Positions 10,501 through 22,500 of a stretch of DNA of 33,736 nucleotides are shown here, piece after piece. Position numbers and translations under genes: made by a program. The stretch is from Acidobacteriota bacterium (lineage in GTDB: Bacteria; Acidobacteriota; Thermoanaerobaculia; Multivoradales; Multivoraceae). The number at the start of each line of letters is the position of its first letter. Position 1 is the first letter of the stretch. The notes beneath the pieces are model-generated. The model saw only the letters and a list, made by a program, of their open reading frames with translations. It was not told where the DNA came from and did not search any database. Where the stretch lies: assembly GCA_003388555.1 (NCBI GenBank), contig QQVD01000017.1, positions 1-33,736 of the forward strand, in the 5' to 3' direction.

Positions 10501-13500
10501 CGACCAGGAAGCCGTCCTGGTCGGTGACCTCGACGGCGATCGAGCCCGTGGTCGCCGTCCCGGGATTGCTCACCCGTGTGGTGACGTGCACCGGGTCGTC
10601 CGGACCGTAGGCGGGGCGATCGGTCGCCACCTCGAGCTCGATCGCGCCGGGCTCGAGCACCGCGATCGCGAGCACGGCGCGGTTGTCGTTCTCGTCCACC
10701 TCGACGACCGCGTCGGCCGGGTCGGCGACGGCGACGAGCTGATGCTCGCCAGGCGCGTCGAGAGTGACCTCGCCGGTCCACAGGTGGGACTCTCCGGCCG
10801 CCAGCGACGGCAGCGTGGCCGCGGCGCTCTGTGCCAGGGAAACGACGTTGCCGAGGTGGTCTTCGACGTGCACCTGGAGCGGCGTTGCCGGCGAAGGCCC
10901 GGGGCCGGCGTTGCGCACCGTGACGGCGAGACGCACCCGGTCGTGGGTGCGCGCCGGATTGGGGATCGCGACCAGCCCCTGCGCCGCGATCTGGAGATTC
11001 GGCAGCTCGTCGGTGAGCAGCCGGACGACCACTGGCTCCGAGCTCTCGCCGAGGTTGCCGGCGGCGTCGCGGGAGCGGGCGCGGAACTGGTTGTCGCCGG
11101 CCTCGAGGCCCACCGAGGCGAAGCGGAAGGAGCCGGCCGGCGTCAGGCGCACCAGCGTCTCCGCGTCGAGCAGGCTGAGGGGGCTGGCGCGGGTCCAGGA
11201 GAGATCGGTCAGCTCCTCGCCCGCGTAGAGCAGTGCCGCGGTCTCGCCGGATCCACGATCGACGACGGCGACCTCCTGCCCGAGCTCCGACGGCCGCACC
11301 AGGGCGATGCGATCCGGATCGGCGCCGTAGCGCGGCGACCAGGCTCCCGAGCTGCCAGGAAGCACGCTGATCTGGCGGCTGGCGAGATCGACCAGCTGGA
11401 TGCCGCTGCCGCCGCCTCCGTCGGCTCCGGTGAACGCCAGCTCCGAGCCGTCGGGGGAGAAGGCCGGCCGGTCGACGGGCACGTTGCTGGCCATGGCCTC
11501 CGGGGTGGTGGGCAGGGAGCCCGAGAGGTCGAGCAGGAGGAGTGAGGAGACGTCGCGGTAGACCAGCACCGAGCCGTCCGGCGACAACGCGGCGGTGTGC
11601 CTCTCGTAGCCGGAAGACAGCTCGGCGAGCAGCGTCCAGCTGCCGTCGCTGCGATCGAACGACCACAGCCCGTCGACGTCGCGGCGCGCGGCGACCAGGA
11701 GCTCGGACGGCAGGCGTCCGGCCAGCACGTCGTAGAGGTCGATTGCGGTGGCGAGCAGCTGCACCGAGCCGTCGGCTCGGGCGAGTCGCAGCTCACCGGT
11801 CCAGGTCACCAGCGCGATCTCCTGCGCATCGAGCCACGCCGCGGCGCGCACCTGGCTGGCCAGCGGGCTGGTGATTCCAGTGGCGTGAGAGTAGAGGGAG
11901 AGCTGGCCGTCGCTGAGCAGTAGCACTCTCTGGCCGTCGCTGGCGGGGATCGCACGATCCTCGATGCCTGCGGGGCCGTGGAGCGTCGACGTCGCTGCGC
12001 TGGCCGTCACTTCGCCGACGAGACGCTCGCCACGGTGCAGGGCGACGCGGCTGCCCGGCTCGGCGACGCCGCTGATCGCCACGGCGAGCTGACGGGTCTC
12101 GAAGGGCTCCTCGGGTGTGGCGGGGTGCAGGATGCGCGGCGCCGGCGGCGCCTCGAGGTCCTCGGGCGTCGCCGACACCTGGTTCGAGAGTGCACTGGCG
12201 TTGCCCGCGGCGTCGAGCGCCTCGACGACGTAGAACTGCGCGACGCCTGTCGGCAGATCGCCGTCGTCGTAGACGATCTCGGTCGTCTGGGCCACCGCTT
12301 CGTACGGGCCTCCGGACACCGTGGCGCGGGAGAGGCGGTAGCTGGCGGCGGGTGGCGACGGCGGCGAGGTGGCCGGCGTCCAGGCGAGACGGATCGAGCT
12401 GGCGGTGACGCCGGTGACCGAGAGCGTGGGTGGAGCGGGCGGAGTGACGGCGACGGTGACCGCCTCGGGGTTCGACGGATCGCTCTCGTTGCCGACCACG
12501 TCGATCGCGGTGACCTCGTACTCGTAGGTGGCGTTGGGCAGTGGCCCGTCGGTCCACTGCAGCGTTGCGGCGTCGTCGATCTGGTGCACGAGCTGGCCGT
12601 CGCGGTAGATCGCGTAGCGCGCGACGTCGGGCTCGGGAGGCTGGCTCCAGGCGAGATCGGCGCGATCCGGCGGCAGCAGTTGAGCAGTGAGAGCGACCGG
12701 CGAGGGTGGGGTGGTGTCGCCCACCGACAGAGTGCCGAAGGAGGCTGGGTCACTGGCGAAGCCGAAGGCGTTGACCGCCAGGACGCTGAAGTCGTGGTGG
12801 CCGTCGCCGACGTCGGTGAGGGTGCGCGCCGTCGCCGGATCGGTCGGGATCGCGAAGGCGCGGGCCTCGGCCAGCCGGAGTGGGCGGTAGGAGAACGGCA
12901 GCAGCGGTTCGGCGACTTCGACGCGTACCCTCGAGGTGCGGTAGTGGTACGGAGCCACCAGCTCGTGCGAGGCGCCGCTGGCGTCCTCGATCCGGTCGAG
13001 CGGCACCCACACGGCGCCGTCCCACGCCAGCAGCTGGAGGTGCCGCGGCGCGTAGGTCTCGACCACCACGCCGCCCGAACCGTCGTCGAGCTCCTCCTGG
13101 TGCCAGTCGAGCTCGACGCGGCTGAGCAGGATCGGGGCGCCGAAGTCGAGCTCGATCCAGGGTCGCGCTTCCTCGGCCGGTGCCCAGTGGGTGTCTGAAT
13201 CGCCGTCGACCGCGAAGTCCGACGAGGTGAGGCCGGGCAGCTCCTCGCTGGATGCGCTCGTCGCGCTCGGCGCGGCGGCGAGGTCGGGATCGACCGCGTC
13301 GCCGTCGCGCAGCAGGCGGTAGCCGATCACGTCGGGCTCGGGGTTCGCGTTCCAGCTCAGCTCGACGTCGAGGCCGACCGCCTGAGCGGCGAGACCGGTG
13401 GGGACCTGCGGCCGTGGCGCGAACGTCACCGAGCGAGACGCCGCCTTGCTCTCGTGGTCGTCGCCGACCAGGGTCACGTCCAGGGTGTTGACGCCGGACA

Positions 13501-16500
13501 GCAGGGTCGGCGCCTCGACGGTGAAGGCGCCGAGCCCGTCGGTGTCGGACGGAGGCAGGGCCGTGGTGCCGGCGCTGCTCGTCCAGCGCGCCTCCACCTC
13601 GAGAGGCAAGGGCGGAGTGACAGCTCCGTCGGGCAGCGTGGCGCGTCCCTGGAACGTCGGTGCGTCGTCGATCCAGGTGGGGGTCAGCGGCTGGTCCAGC
13701 TCGGGCGAGAAGACGGTGGCGTGCGCCTCGGGGCTCGCCGTCGCCTCGTTGCCGGTGTCGTCGACCGCCACCACGCGGTAGCGGTAGGCGCCGTCGGCCA
13801 GCGCGTCGTCGACGTGGGTGGGCGCGGCGAGTGGCTGCGTCGTGATGCGTGCGAAGCCGGTGTCCGCGCCGGCCCGTTCGACGTGGTAGCCGGCGAGATC
13901 CGGTGCCGCGGACTCGCTCCAGGAGAGAGTGACCGCGTCGCCGGACACCGTCACGACGACGTCGCCGACCGCTTCGGGTGGCGTGAGGTCGGCGAGCGTC
14001 AGGGCGATGACCGCGGGAGCCGGATCGGTCTGGCCGCTGGTGTCTGTGGCCACGGCGCGGACCTCGTAGGCGCCGAGCGCGAGCGAGCTGACGTCCCAGT
14101 GCACCTCCCAGGGCTCGGCGCCGGCTGCGGCGATCGGCGAGAAGGCGCCGCCCCCTTCCGGCCGCTGCTCGAAGGCGACCGTCTCGACGTCGCGGTCGTC
14201 GCTCGTCGCCAGCAGGTAGAGCACGGGGCCCTCGACCTCCGCGCCGTCCTCGGGCACGGTGACGACCGCCGACGGGGCGCCGGTCTCGACCGTCGCCAGC
14301 ACGGGAGCGGAGGGCGGACTGAGGTTGCCGGCGAGGTCGATCGCCTGCACCCGGTAGGCGTAGATGCCGTCGGGGCGCTCGTCGTCGTGCTCGGCCTCAG
14401 CGATGGCGAGCTCCCGGGGATCGGAGCCGCTGGAGCCTGAGGGGGCGATCCACGATCCGTCGCGCGAGATCAGATAGCCGAGCAGATCGGCGGCGACCAC
14501 CGGCTGCCATGCGAGCTCGACGGTGGACACATCGACGACGGCCACCAGCCCGGTGGGCGTGGGCGGCGCGACGTGGTCGATCACCACCGAGCGCTGGATC
14601 TGCGATCCGTTGCCGCTGGTGTCTTCCGCGGCAAGCTCGAGCTGGACCGTCTGCTCGCCGAGCAGGGCGGAGGCGTCCCACGACCCCAGGACGTCGCTCT
14701 GCACCGGGATCGGCGAGGTCAGGACCAGGGTGGTGGCGCCGCCGGGCTCCTGGACCACGATCCGGTACTCGGCGAGGTCCTCCGCCAGAACCGAGCCCAT
14801 CAGCTCGACGACGCCGCGCAGCCGCGCGCCCTCGGTCGGAGAGGTCAGCACCAGGGTCGGCGGCGTCACGTCGACCTCGACGCGTCGGGGGGCGGTCGGA
14901 GAGCTCTCGAGCCCGGCGTGGTCGACGGCGGTGACGTGGTACTCGTAGGTTCCCTCCGGCAGGCCCGGGTCGAGCGCCGAGAGCCCGCTCTGAGGAGGGC
15001 CGGGGAACAGGTCGACCCCGTCACGGTAGACGCGGTAGCCGACGACGTCTTCGCTCGGCGAAGCCGCCCAGGTCAGGGTGACGTCGTCGGACTCGACCTG
15101 CGCCTGGAGCGACGTCGGCGCAGCGGGCGGCGTCGTGTCGACGCGGATCGGCACCGCGGCGCTGGTGCGGCTGCCGGCGGCGTCGCGGCCTGTCAGCCGC
15201 AGCACGTGGTCGCCGTCCGGCGGCAGGGCGCTCCAGCTGTACAGCAGCGCAGCGTCGACCGGCTCGAGGCCGCCGGCGAGCAGCTGCCAGTGCGAGCTGG
15301 CGACCGGCGGCGCCGCGGTCACTTCGAGGGTCCACTCGAGCAGCGAAGCGTCGGCGACGGTGCCGACGACGGCATCGCCCGGCGCCACGAAGGAGTCTGG
15401 TGTCGGCGCGTCGAGCGCGACCGCGGGGGCGGTGCGGTCGATCAGCACCGCGGCGGTCGTCGAAGCCTGCAGTCCCGCCAGATCGGCCGCGCTCAGCCGC
15501 AACGTGTGGCGGCCCTCGGGCAGCGCGGCGACGCTCCAGGTGAGCGGGCTCACCGGGGGCGTGGATCCCTCCGCGACGAGCTGCCAGGTCGTCGGGCTGT
15601 CGCCCTCGCCGACCTCGAGCGTCCAGCTCTCGAGGTGGTCCTCGACGATCTCGATCTCGATCGCGAGGTTCGAGGTCTCGGGGGCTGGGCTGCTGCCGTC
15701 GGCGGGCGAGACGATGGTGACCTCCGGAGGCGTCTCGTCGAGCACGAAGGAACGCAGCAGCTCGGTTTCGCTCTCGGCGAGGTCCCGCGCCACGATGCGC
15801 AGCTCGTGGCTGCCTTCGCCGATGCCGGCGAGCTCGGCGAGCACTCCGTCGACGATCGGCAGCTGGCCGGAAGCGATGCGGGTCCAGGACCCGCCGGCCG
15901 GTCGCACATCGATCTCGTAGGAACCCAGGTGCTCGTCGTCGATCGTGCCGACGACCCCGACCGAAGGAGCGGCGGCGCCGCTGGACGACGGTCGCAGCAC
16001 CTCGACCCGCGGCGGCGTCGCGTCGAGGGTGAGCGAGATCTCCTCCTCCTGCTCCACCGCAGGGGCGGACTGGAGACGGAGCCGGGCGCGGGCGCGGTAG
16101 ATCCCGTCCGCCAGGGGCTGACCGGTGTCCGACAGCCCGTCCCAGAGGACGCTGTGGGTGCCGGGCTGCACCAGGGACGCCGAGCGCAAGGTGCGTCGGA
16201 TGGCGTCCGCGGCGTCGACGATCTCCAGATCGAGCAGCGACGGCTGCTCGACGTCGAGCCGTAGGGTGACGGCGTCGCGCCTGCCGTCGGCGTTGGGGGA
16301 GAAGAGCGGCGGGATCGCCTCGAGGCCGGTGAGCAGCACTTCGATGGCGTCGATGTCGACCACGGTGGTCACCTCGGACCGGTTGCCGAGCCGGTCGACG
16401 CCGACGAGGCGCAGGGTGTGCTGGCCCGAGAGCTCCGCCACCGGCCAGATGCCGAGCACCTTCGGCTGCGGCGGCATCGCCAGCAGGTGGGCGTCGCCCT

Positions 16501-19500
16501 GGTAGAGGCGGATCGGTACGAAGGTGGCCGGGCTGGTGCCGACGCCCCACTCGAGCAGCAGCTGCTGCCAGGAGTCGCGGCGAGCCAGAGGATGCCGCTC
16601 GACGGCGGTGCCGAGCACCTCGACGATGCCCGGGAGCGGGTCCACCTCGGTGGGATGGGTGATGGCGAGCGCAGGCGCCTGGGTGTCGAGCACCACCCGG
16701 CGTTCGAGCGTCGCGGTGTTGCCGCAGTCGTCGCGCAGGTGGGCGCGCACCGTGTAGAGACCGTCGGCGGCCACGACGCCGGCGTCGGTGAGACCGTTCC
16801 AGGAGAACGAGCCGGCGCCGAGCAGCGCGATGTCGGACGCCAGGGTCCGGATCGTCGAGCTACAGCCCTGTGCTGCGCACACGGTCACGGTGGCGTGCGT
16901 GTTCTCGGCCGCGGCGACCTGGATCTGCACCGCGTCGAAGACTCCGTCGCCGTTGGGCGAGAAGCCGGGCACGGGGGCCAGTCCGTCGAGGCTCGGGATC
17001 GCAGCACCGGCGACGTTCAGCGTCGGTCCGTCGACCAGCCCGTCGACGAAGAAGCTGCGCTCGGCGCAGGTCCGGTTGCCGCCGGGATCGTAGGCGGTGA
17101 TGCGGAAGTCGACTGGGCCCGAGACGCCGCCGATCGGAGCACCGAGCGCTCCTGTCAGGACCCGCGGCGAGCGCCCCGCGTCGACCTCGGGAGCGAGCGG
17201 GTACCGCAGCGCGGCCGCCAGGGGCAAGGCCGGATCCAGGGCGGTGCGGACGGCGAAGTCGCGGTCGTCCGAGATGCGCCCTTCGACCTGGGCGCTGCGG
17301 CAGATCAGCTCGCCACTGCCCGGGAACGTGATGTCGATCTCGGGGGGCGTGCGGTCGACGGCGATGCTGAGCTCGCGCAGGATCGTCTCGTCGTCGACGT
17401 TGTGCAGGCGCGCACGCACCCGGTACAGGCCCTCAGGTCGACCCGAGAGATCGAGGTCGAGCTCGATGGCTTCGCCGGAAGCGGGCGCGTTGTAGCTCGC
17501 CTCGATCTCGCCGGGGCCGGTGCCGCTGGCGATCTCGAGCGTCAGCAGCTGCAGAGGTCGGCCGTCGACGGACGTGGGCCTGAGAACGACGGGCTGCACG
17601 TCGCTCCACGGATTGGGCTCGTCGCATCCCGGCAGATCGACGAGGCGCGGTTGCAGGTCGAGCTCGAGGCAGGGCTCGGCGAGCTGGTAGGTGCCGTCGA
17701 TCGTGGTGGGCTCCCCGAACACGACCATGCGCACCGAGTAGGTCGCGCAGGAGCGCACGGGCACCTCGAAGAGTAGGGCGGTCCTGGTGGAGCCCGCGGG
17801 TGCCGGGAAGTCGCCGAGGGCGGCGGCGTCGAACCGGCGCTCGGTCAGGTAGCGCGGATCGTCGGCGCTGGCGACGAAGAGAGCGGCGCTCGACACCGCG
17901 TCGAGCGTGGTCGTCGCCCACAGGATGTCGTCGAGCTCCGGATCGAGACCGGCGGCTGAGAGAGTCGCTTCGAGACTCGCGAGCCGCTGTTCGAGGCGGC
18001 CGTGGAAGTCGAGCCGTGGCCGTCCGTCGTCGACCAGGCGCAGGGTCCGGGTGTGGCGCTGGCTGCCGTCGGCCGAGACGAGTCGCAGTCGCAGCACGTG
18101 CGGCACCGTCCGATCGATCTGCGAGAGATCGACGACGATGTCGAAGAGCCCGGCGGGAGGCAGCGGCAGGGGTGCGCCGCCGCCCGGAGGCAGGAACTCG
18201 GTGAGCGCGGCCTCGCTCCAGGCGAGCTGGTCCGCCGGCGGCAGCAGCGGATCGAACTCCCTCAGCTGTACGAAGGCCTGGCTCGGGGGCGTATGGAGGA
18301 TCTCCTCGACCCGCAGGCGCAGCTCCGTCTGCTGCGCATCGAGCGCGAGGCCGCAGGCCTGGATCCAGTCTCCGCCGGCCAGCTGCGCCGGACATCCCGC
18401 ATCGCCCGGAAGACGGCCGTGCAGGGCACCGAGTGGCAGCTCGAAGCCGCCGCCGTCGGGGGCGACCCCGGCGATCAGGCGGAGCACCTCCGGTCGCAGT
18501 CCGCTGACCGCGACGCGGCGGTTGCCGGCGGCGTCGCTCACGGTGACCCGGAAGTTGCCGTTGGTGGCTTCGGCGTGCTCGAGGTGCACCGCCAGCTCGA
18601 GCGTCTCGCGAGCCCCGGAGGAGACCGGGCCGTCGTAAGTCATTGGTGCGAAGGGCTCGAAGAGGGCGGGCGAGGCGCCGCTGCCGCGCTCGATCGATCC
18701 GATGGCTCCGGCCTGCAGGTGCTCGTCGACCACCTGCACGTCGAGCAGGGTCTCGCCGGGCTGTGGGCCGTCGCGGAAGGCGAGGTCGATGGTGGGCGGG
18801 GTGCGGTCGACCTCGAAGAAGAGGCGGTAGTGCTGCAGCGTGAAGCTGTAGTGGCCGTCGGCCACCACGCTGCCGAGATCGTTGCGCCCGTCCCAGGAGA
18901 ACTGCTGTGGCGACGGCGCCAACGGATGGTCGCGAGTGACCGAGCGCACCACCGTGTCGTTCGCGTCGCGGATCTGGATCACGAGCTGTTGCGGAGCCAG
19001 CACGCGGTACGAGAGCGACACCGTGTCGAGCACGCCGTCGCCGTTTGGGGAGACGAGGCGGCTCGAGATCTCGAGGTCGGCGAGGCTCGGTGTGGCGCCG
19101 GCGGAGACGCGTGTCTGTCCACGCGCGGAGTTGCCGGCGCGATCCTCCGCCAGCAGGCGCAGCTCGTAGGTGCCCGGGCCCGGCGGCGCCCAGGTCGTCA
19201 GCCAGGCATCGATGGTGGAGTGCGGCTGGGGAGGACCGAGCGGTGACCAGCTCGTCGCCCCGAGGGTGCGGAACTCCAGCGACCAACGATCGAAGTGGCG
19301 ATCGGCCGCGGTGCCCTCGAGCTCGAAGCCGCCGCCCGGACGCTGGACGGCGCGGACCTCGGCGGTGAGGTTCTCGAGGCTGCGCAGCATGCGGCCGACG
19401 GCACCGGCGTCGAGGCACTCGGCCTCGGGATCCGGCTCGGAGACGAAGAGCAGCCGACGCCCGGATCGGGTGACCTGGAAGTCCCTCGGCCCGGTCCAGG

Positions 19501-22500
19501 AGTCGAGGGCGACCAGGTGTCGGGCGACCGCGGTGTCGGGATCGGCATCGAGCAGCGCCAGATCGAGTGCCAGCGGCGCATCGTGGCTGCTCGCGGGAAC
19601 GAAGAGGAGGTGCCGAGCTCCCGGGATCCAGTGCGCCGCCTGGGTGGCGTAGGGCAGGTACTCCTCGCTCGGCGCCTGCAACGAGGAGCCGTGCATCTGG
19701 GCCTGCCGGAACGCGAAGCAGTTGGCCTGCGGCGTCTCGGCGACGAGCGGCGTCCAGCTCGCGCTCGACGGCTCGAGCAGCCAGTACCAGCGCCACGGCA
19801 CCTCGGTGCAGTCCGGCTCCGGGAGGTCCAGCCCGTAGGTGGCGACGACGAGCACCTCCCGTCCGCTCGCAGACCAGCGCACGTCCTCCACCGAGCGCCG
19901 GTGCACCTGCCCCAAGTACGGCACGTTGCCGGGCAGGAAGGGCGAGTTCACCTGCAGGTACTCGGGCGGCGGTGGCAGCGGTACCTGCGTCGTGCTCGGT
20001 GCACCGGGAGCGGAGGCGGAGCGCAGCTCGAAGGTCTGGGCCGCTCCGGCGCTGAGCAGGCGCCCGTCCGGCGCGAACTCCGCTGCGCCGGAGTCTCCGG
20101 ACGAGAGCTGCGTGATCTCCCCGGACTGGAGCGCCAGCAGCAGCACCTGCTGCGGCGGCGACGAGGTGCCGACCCGCAGCAGCAGGTGGCCACCGTCTTC
20201 GGAGAACGAGCGCCGATGGGATCCGCTACCCGGGAAATCCTCGTGCAGCGGTCTGAGGCGGGCGCTCGCCGTGTGGATCGCCTCGGGTGGGCTGACGCCG
20301 TCGATCGGCAGCCGGTAAAGGGTTTCGAAGCTCACCGCCAACGGTTCGCTGGCTCCGGGTGCGAAGCCGATCGGCGTCATGCCTTCGGTGCCGGGCAGGT
20401 CGGTACGGGCGCTGCCGTCGCTGCGCAGGTAGGTGAGGACCGAAGAGCCGCGACGCCTTGCCACCACGTGGCGGCCGTCGGGCGAGATCTGGAAGGTCGC
20501 GGTCGCCTCGCCCGCCAGCAGCGCGCTCGTCGAGCCGTCGGCCAGGGAGCGTCGGTGCAGCGTGTCGACGAGGGGAGGCCGATCGCCGAAGAAGAAGACG
20601 TGTCGCTCGTCGTCGGTCAGCCGCAGGCTCGACTCGAGGGTCGCCTCGCAGGTGAGGTCGATCGTGCTCTCGAACGGTGTGCCGATCGCGTCGAGCAGCG
20701 GCGCGCGGTTGGTGTCGACCCAGACGAGGGCGCTGGTGAGCAGTGACGACGACGTCGACTCGACGAGCTGGAGCTCGTACTCACCGTCCGGAACGAGGTG
20801 ACCGAGATCGTCGCGCCCGTCCCATGGGAACTCGCTGCTCGCACCGTAGGGCGCGGGCTCCCGCCGCAGCACTTCGAGGCCCAGATCGTCGACGATGCGG
20901 AGGATCGCCGTCGCGGGCTGGTCGAGGCGCAGCACGAAGGTCGTCTCCTCGAGCACGCCGTCGCCGTTGGGGGAGAAGACGAACGGAGCCGCGAAGCTGT
21001 CGCCGGTGTCGATGCCGACCGTGAGCGCGGCGTGGTTGTTCGCCTCGCTCGCTTCGGCGACCTGGTCGAGCGGGTCGGCGACGACGGTCAACAGGGAGTC
21101 CGAGCCGACCCAGGTCCACTGCAGATGCAGCGTGGTGCTGGCGCCGGCATCGAGAGCGATCGATGACTGCGCCAGCGGCGTGGCGGCGCCCTGGTGGCCG
21201 TCACCCGAGTAGACGGCCACGCTGCTGGCGACGGCCTGTTCTCCCAGGTTGGCGACCACGACCTCGAGGTCGACGGGATTGCCCTCGGCAGGGAACCGGG
21301 GAGACAGGCGCAGGCCTGCCGGTCCGAGCAACAGGTCGGGCAGGCCGAGCACCGGCAGGTCGAGGAAGGTCAGGTTGTTGCTCTCGTCAAGCTCCGCGAG
21401 GGCGTCGGCGGGATCGACCTGGGCGATGAGGACGCGGTCGTGTGCTCCTGCGAGCGCCGGGACCACCAGGGTGACGGTGGCCGACGCCGAAGGCGCCAGC
21501 GCCGGGCCGGAGGCGCTCCCGAGCAGGGTGCCGCTGCCCGGCAATCCGTCGTGGAAGGCGACCTCGAACTCTGGCGCGTCGACGCCGCCGACGTTGCGCA
21601 CCGTGACGTCGAGCTGCAGCGGCGCACCCTCGACGGCGGGAAGGGGCGAGGCCAGCAGATCGCCGGCCGAGACGGCGAGGTCGAACTGCGTGGCGACGCT
21701 GGTGGTCAGACTCAGGGTCGCGAGGTTGTTCGACTCGTCGCCCTCCGGCAGCAGATCGTCGGGATCGACGACCCAGCGCAGCTCGAGCTCGCCGATCCGG
21801 TCGACGGTCCAGTCGGTCGTGAGGGAACGCTCCTCGCCAGGCTCGAGCTGGAGCGTGGACTCGAGCAGGACCACGGGATCCACCGAGTCGTCGAGCAGCA
21901 GCCGGACCACCACGTTGCTCGCCGGCAGGGTGCCGCGGTTGCGCACCGCGAGATCGAGATGCAGCGTGCTGCCGAGGAACGGGTCGCCGTCGACGGTGAT
22001 GTCCTGGTCGGTGGTCGCGACGTCGAGGTTGGGCGTCGTGGCGATCTCGACAGAGGCGGCGTTGTTGCTCTCCGAGGGCTCGTCGAGCAGATCCTCCGGG
22101 TCGGCGATCAGCACCAGGGTGGTGGTGCCAGGAGCGGTGAGCTGGTAGCCGAAGTCGACCGGCAGCGAGCTGCGGCCCGGGAGGTTGGGCAGGACCAGCT
22201 CGCCGAGGAGCGCGCCGTCCTGCGCCCCTTCGCGCAGCTGCACCACCACGTCGGCCGCCGGCTGCAGCCCGTTGTTGCGCACCACTCCCAGCACCGTGAC
22301 CTGGGTCGGCAGGTTGGCCGTCGAGCTCGGTGAGGCCACCAGCTCGGAGGAGCGGATCTCGAGGTCGGCTGCTTCGGTCGGTGCGATCACCTCGACGACG
22401 AGCTGGTGGGCGTTGTCGCCGGTGCCGAGCTCCTCGATCGTGCGGTCGGGGTCGATCTCGAGGCCGAGGGCGATGTCGCCGGCACGACCCGAGGTGTCGA

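Noticed and set aside
7292-11545. A 1417-codon plus-strand open frame antisense to the giant protein and the RHS gene
   Set aside because: Its translation is low-complexity, Arg/Gly/Val/Asp-rich and without domain motifs. It is a by-product of high GC content opposite a real coding frame with clear CARDB/Ig domains.
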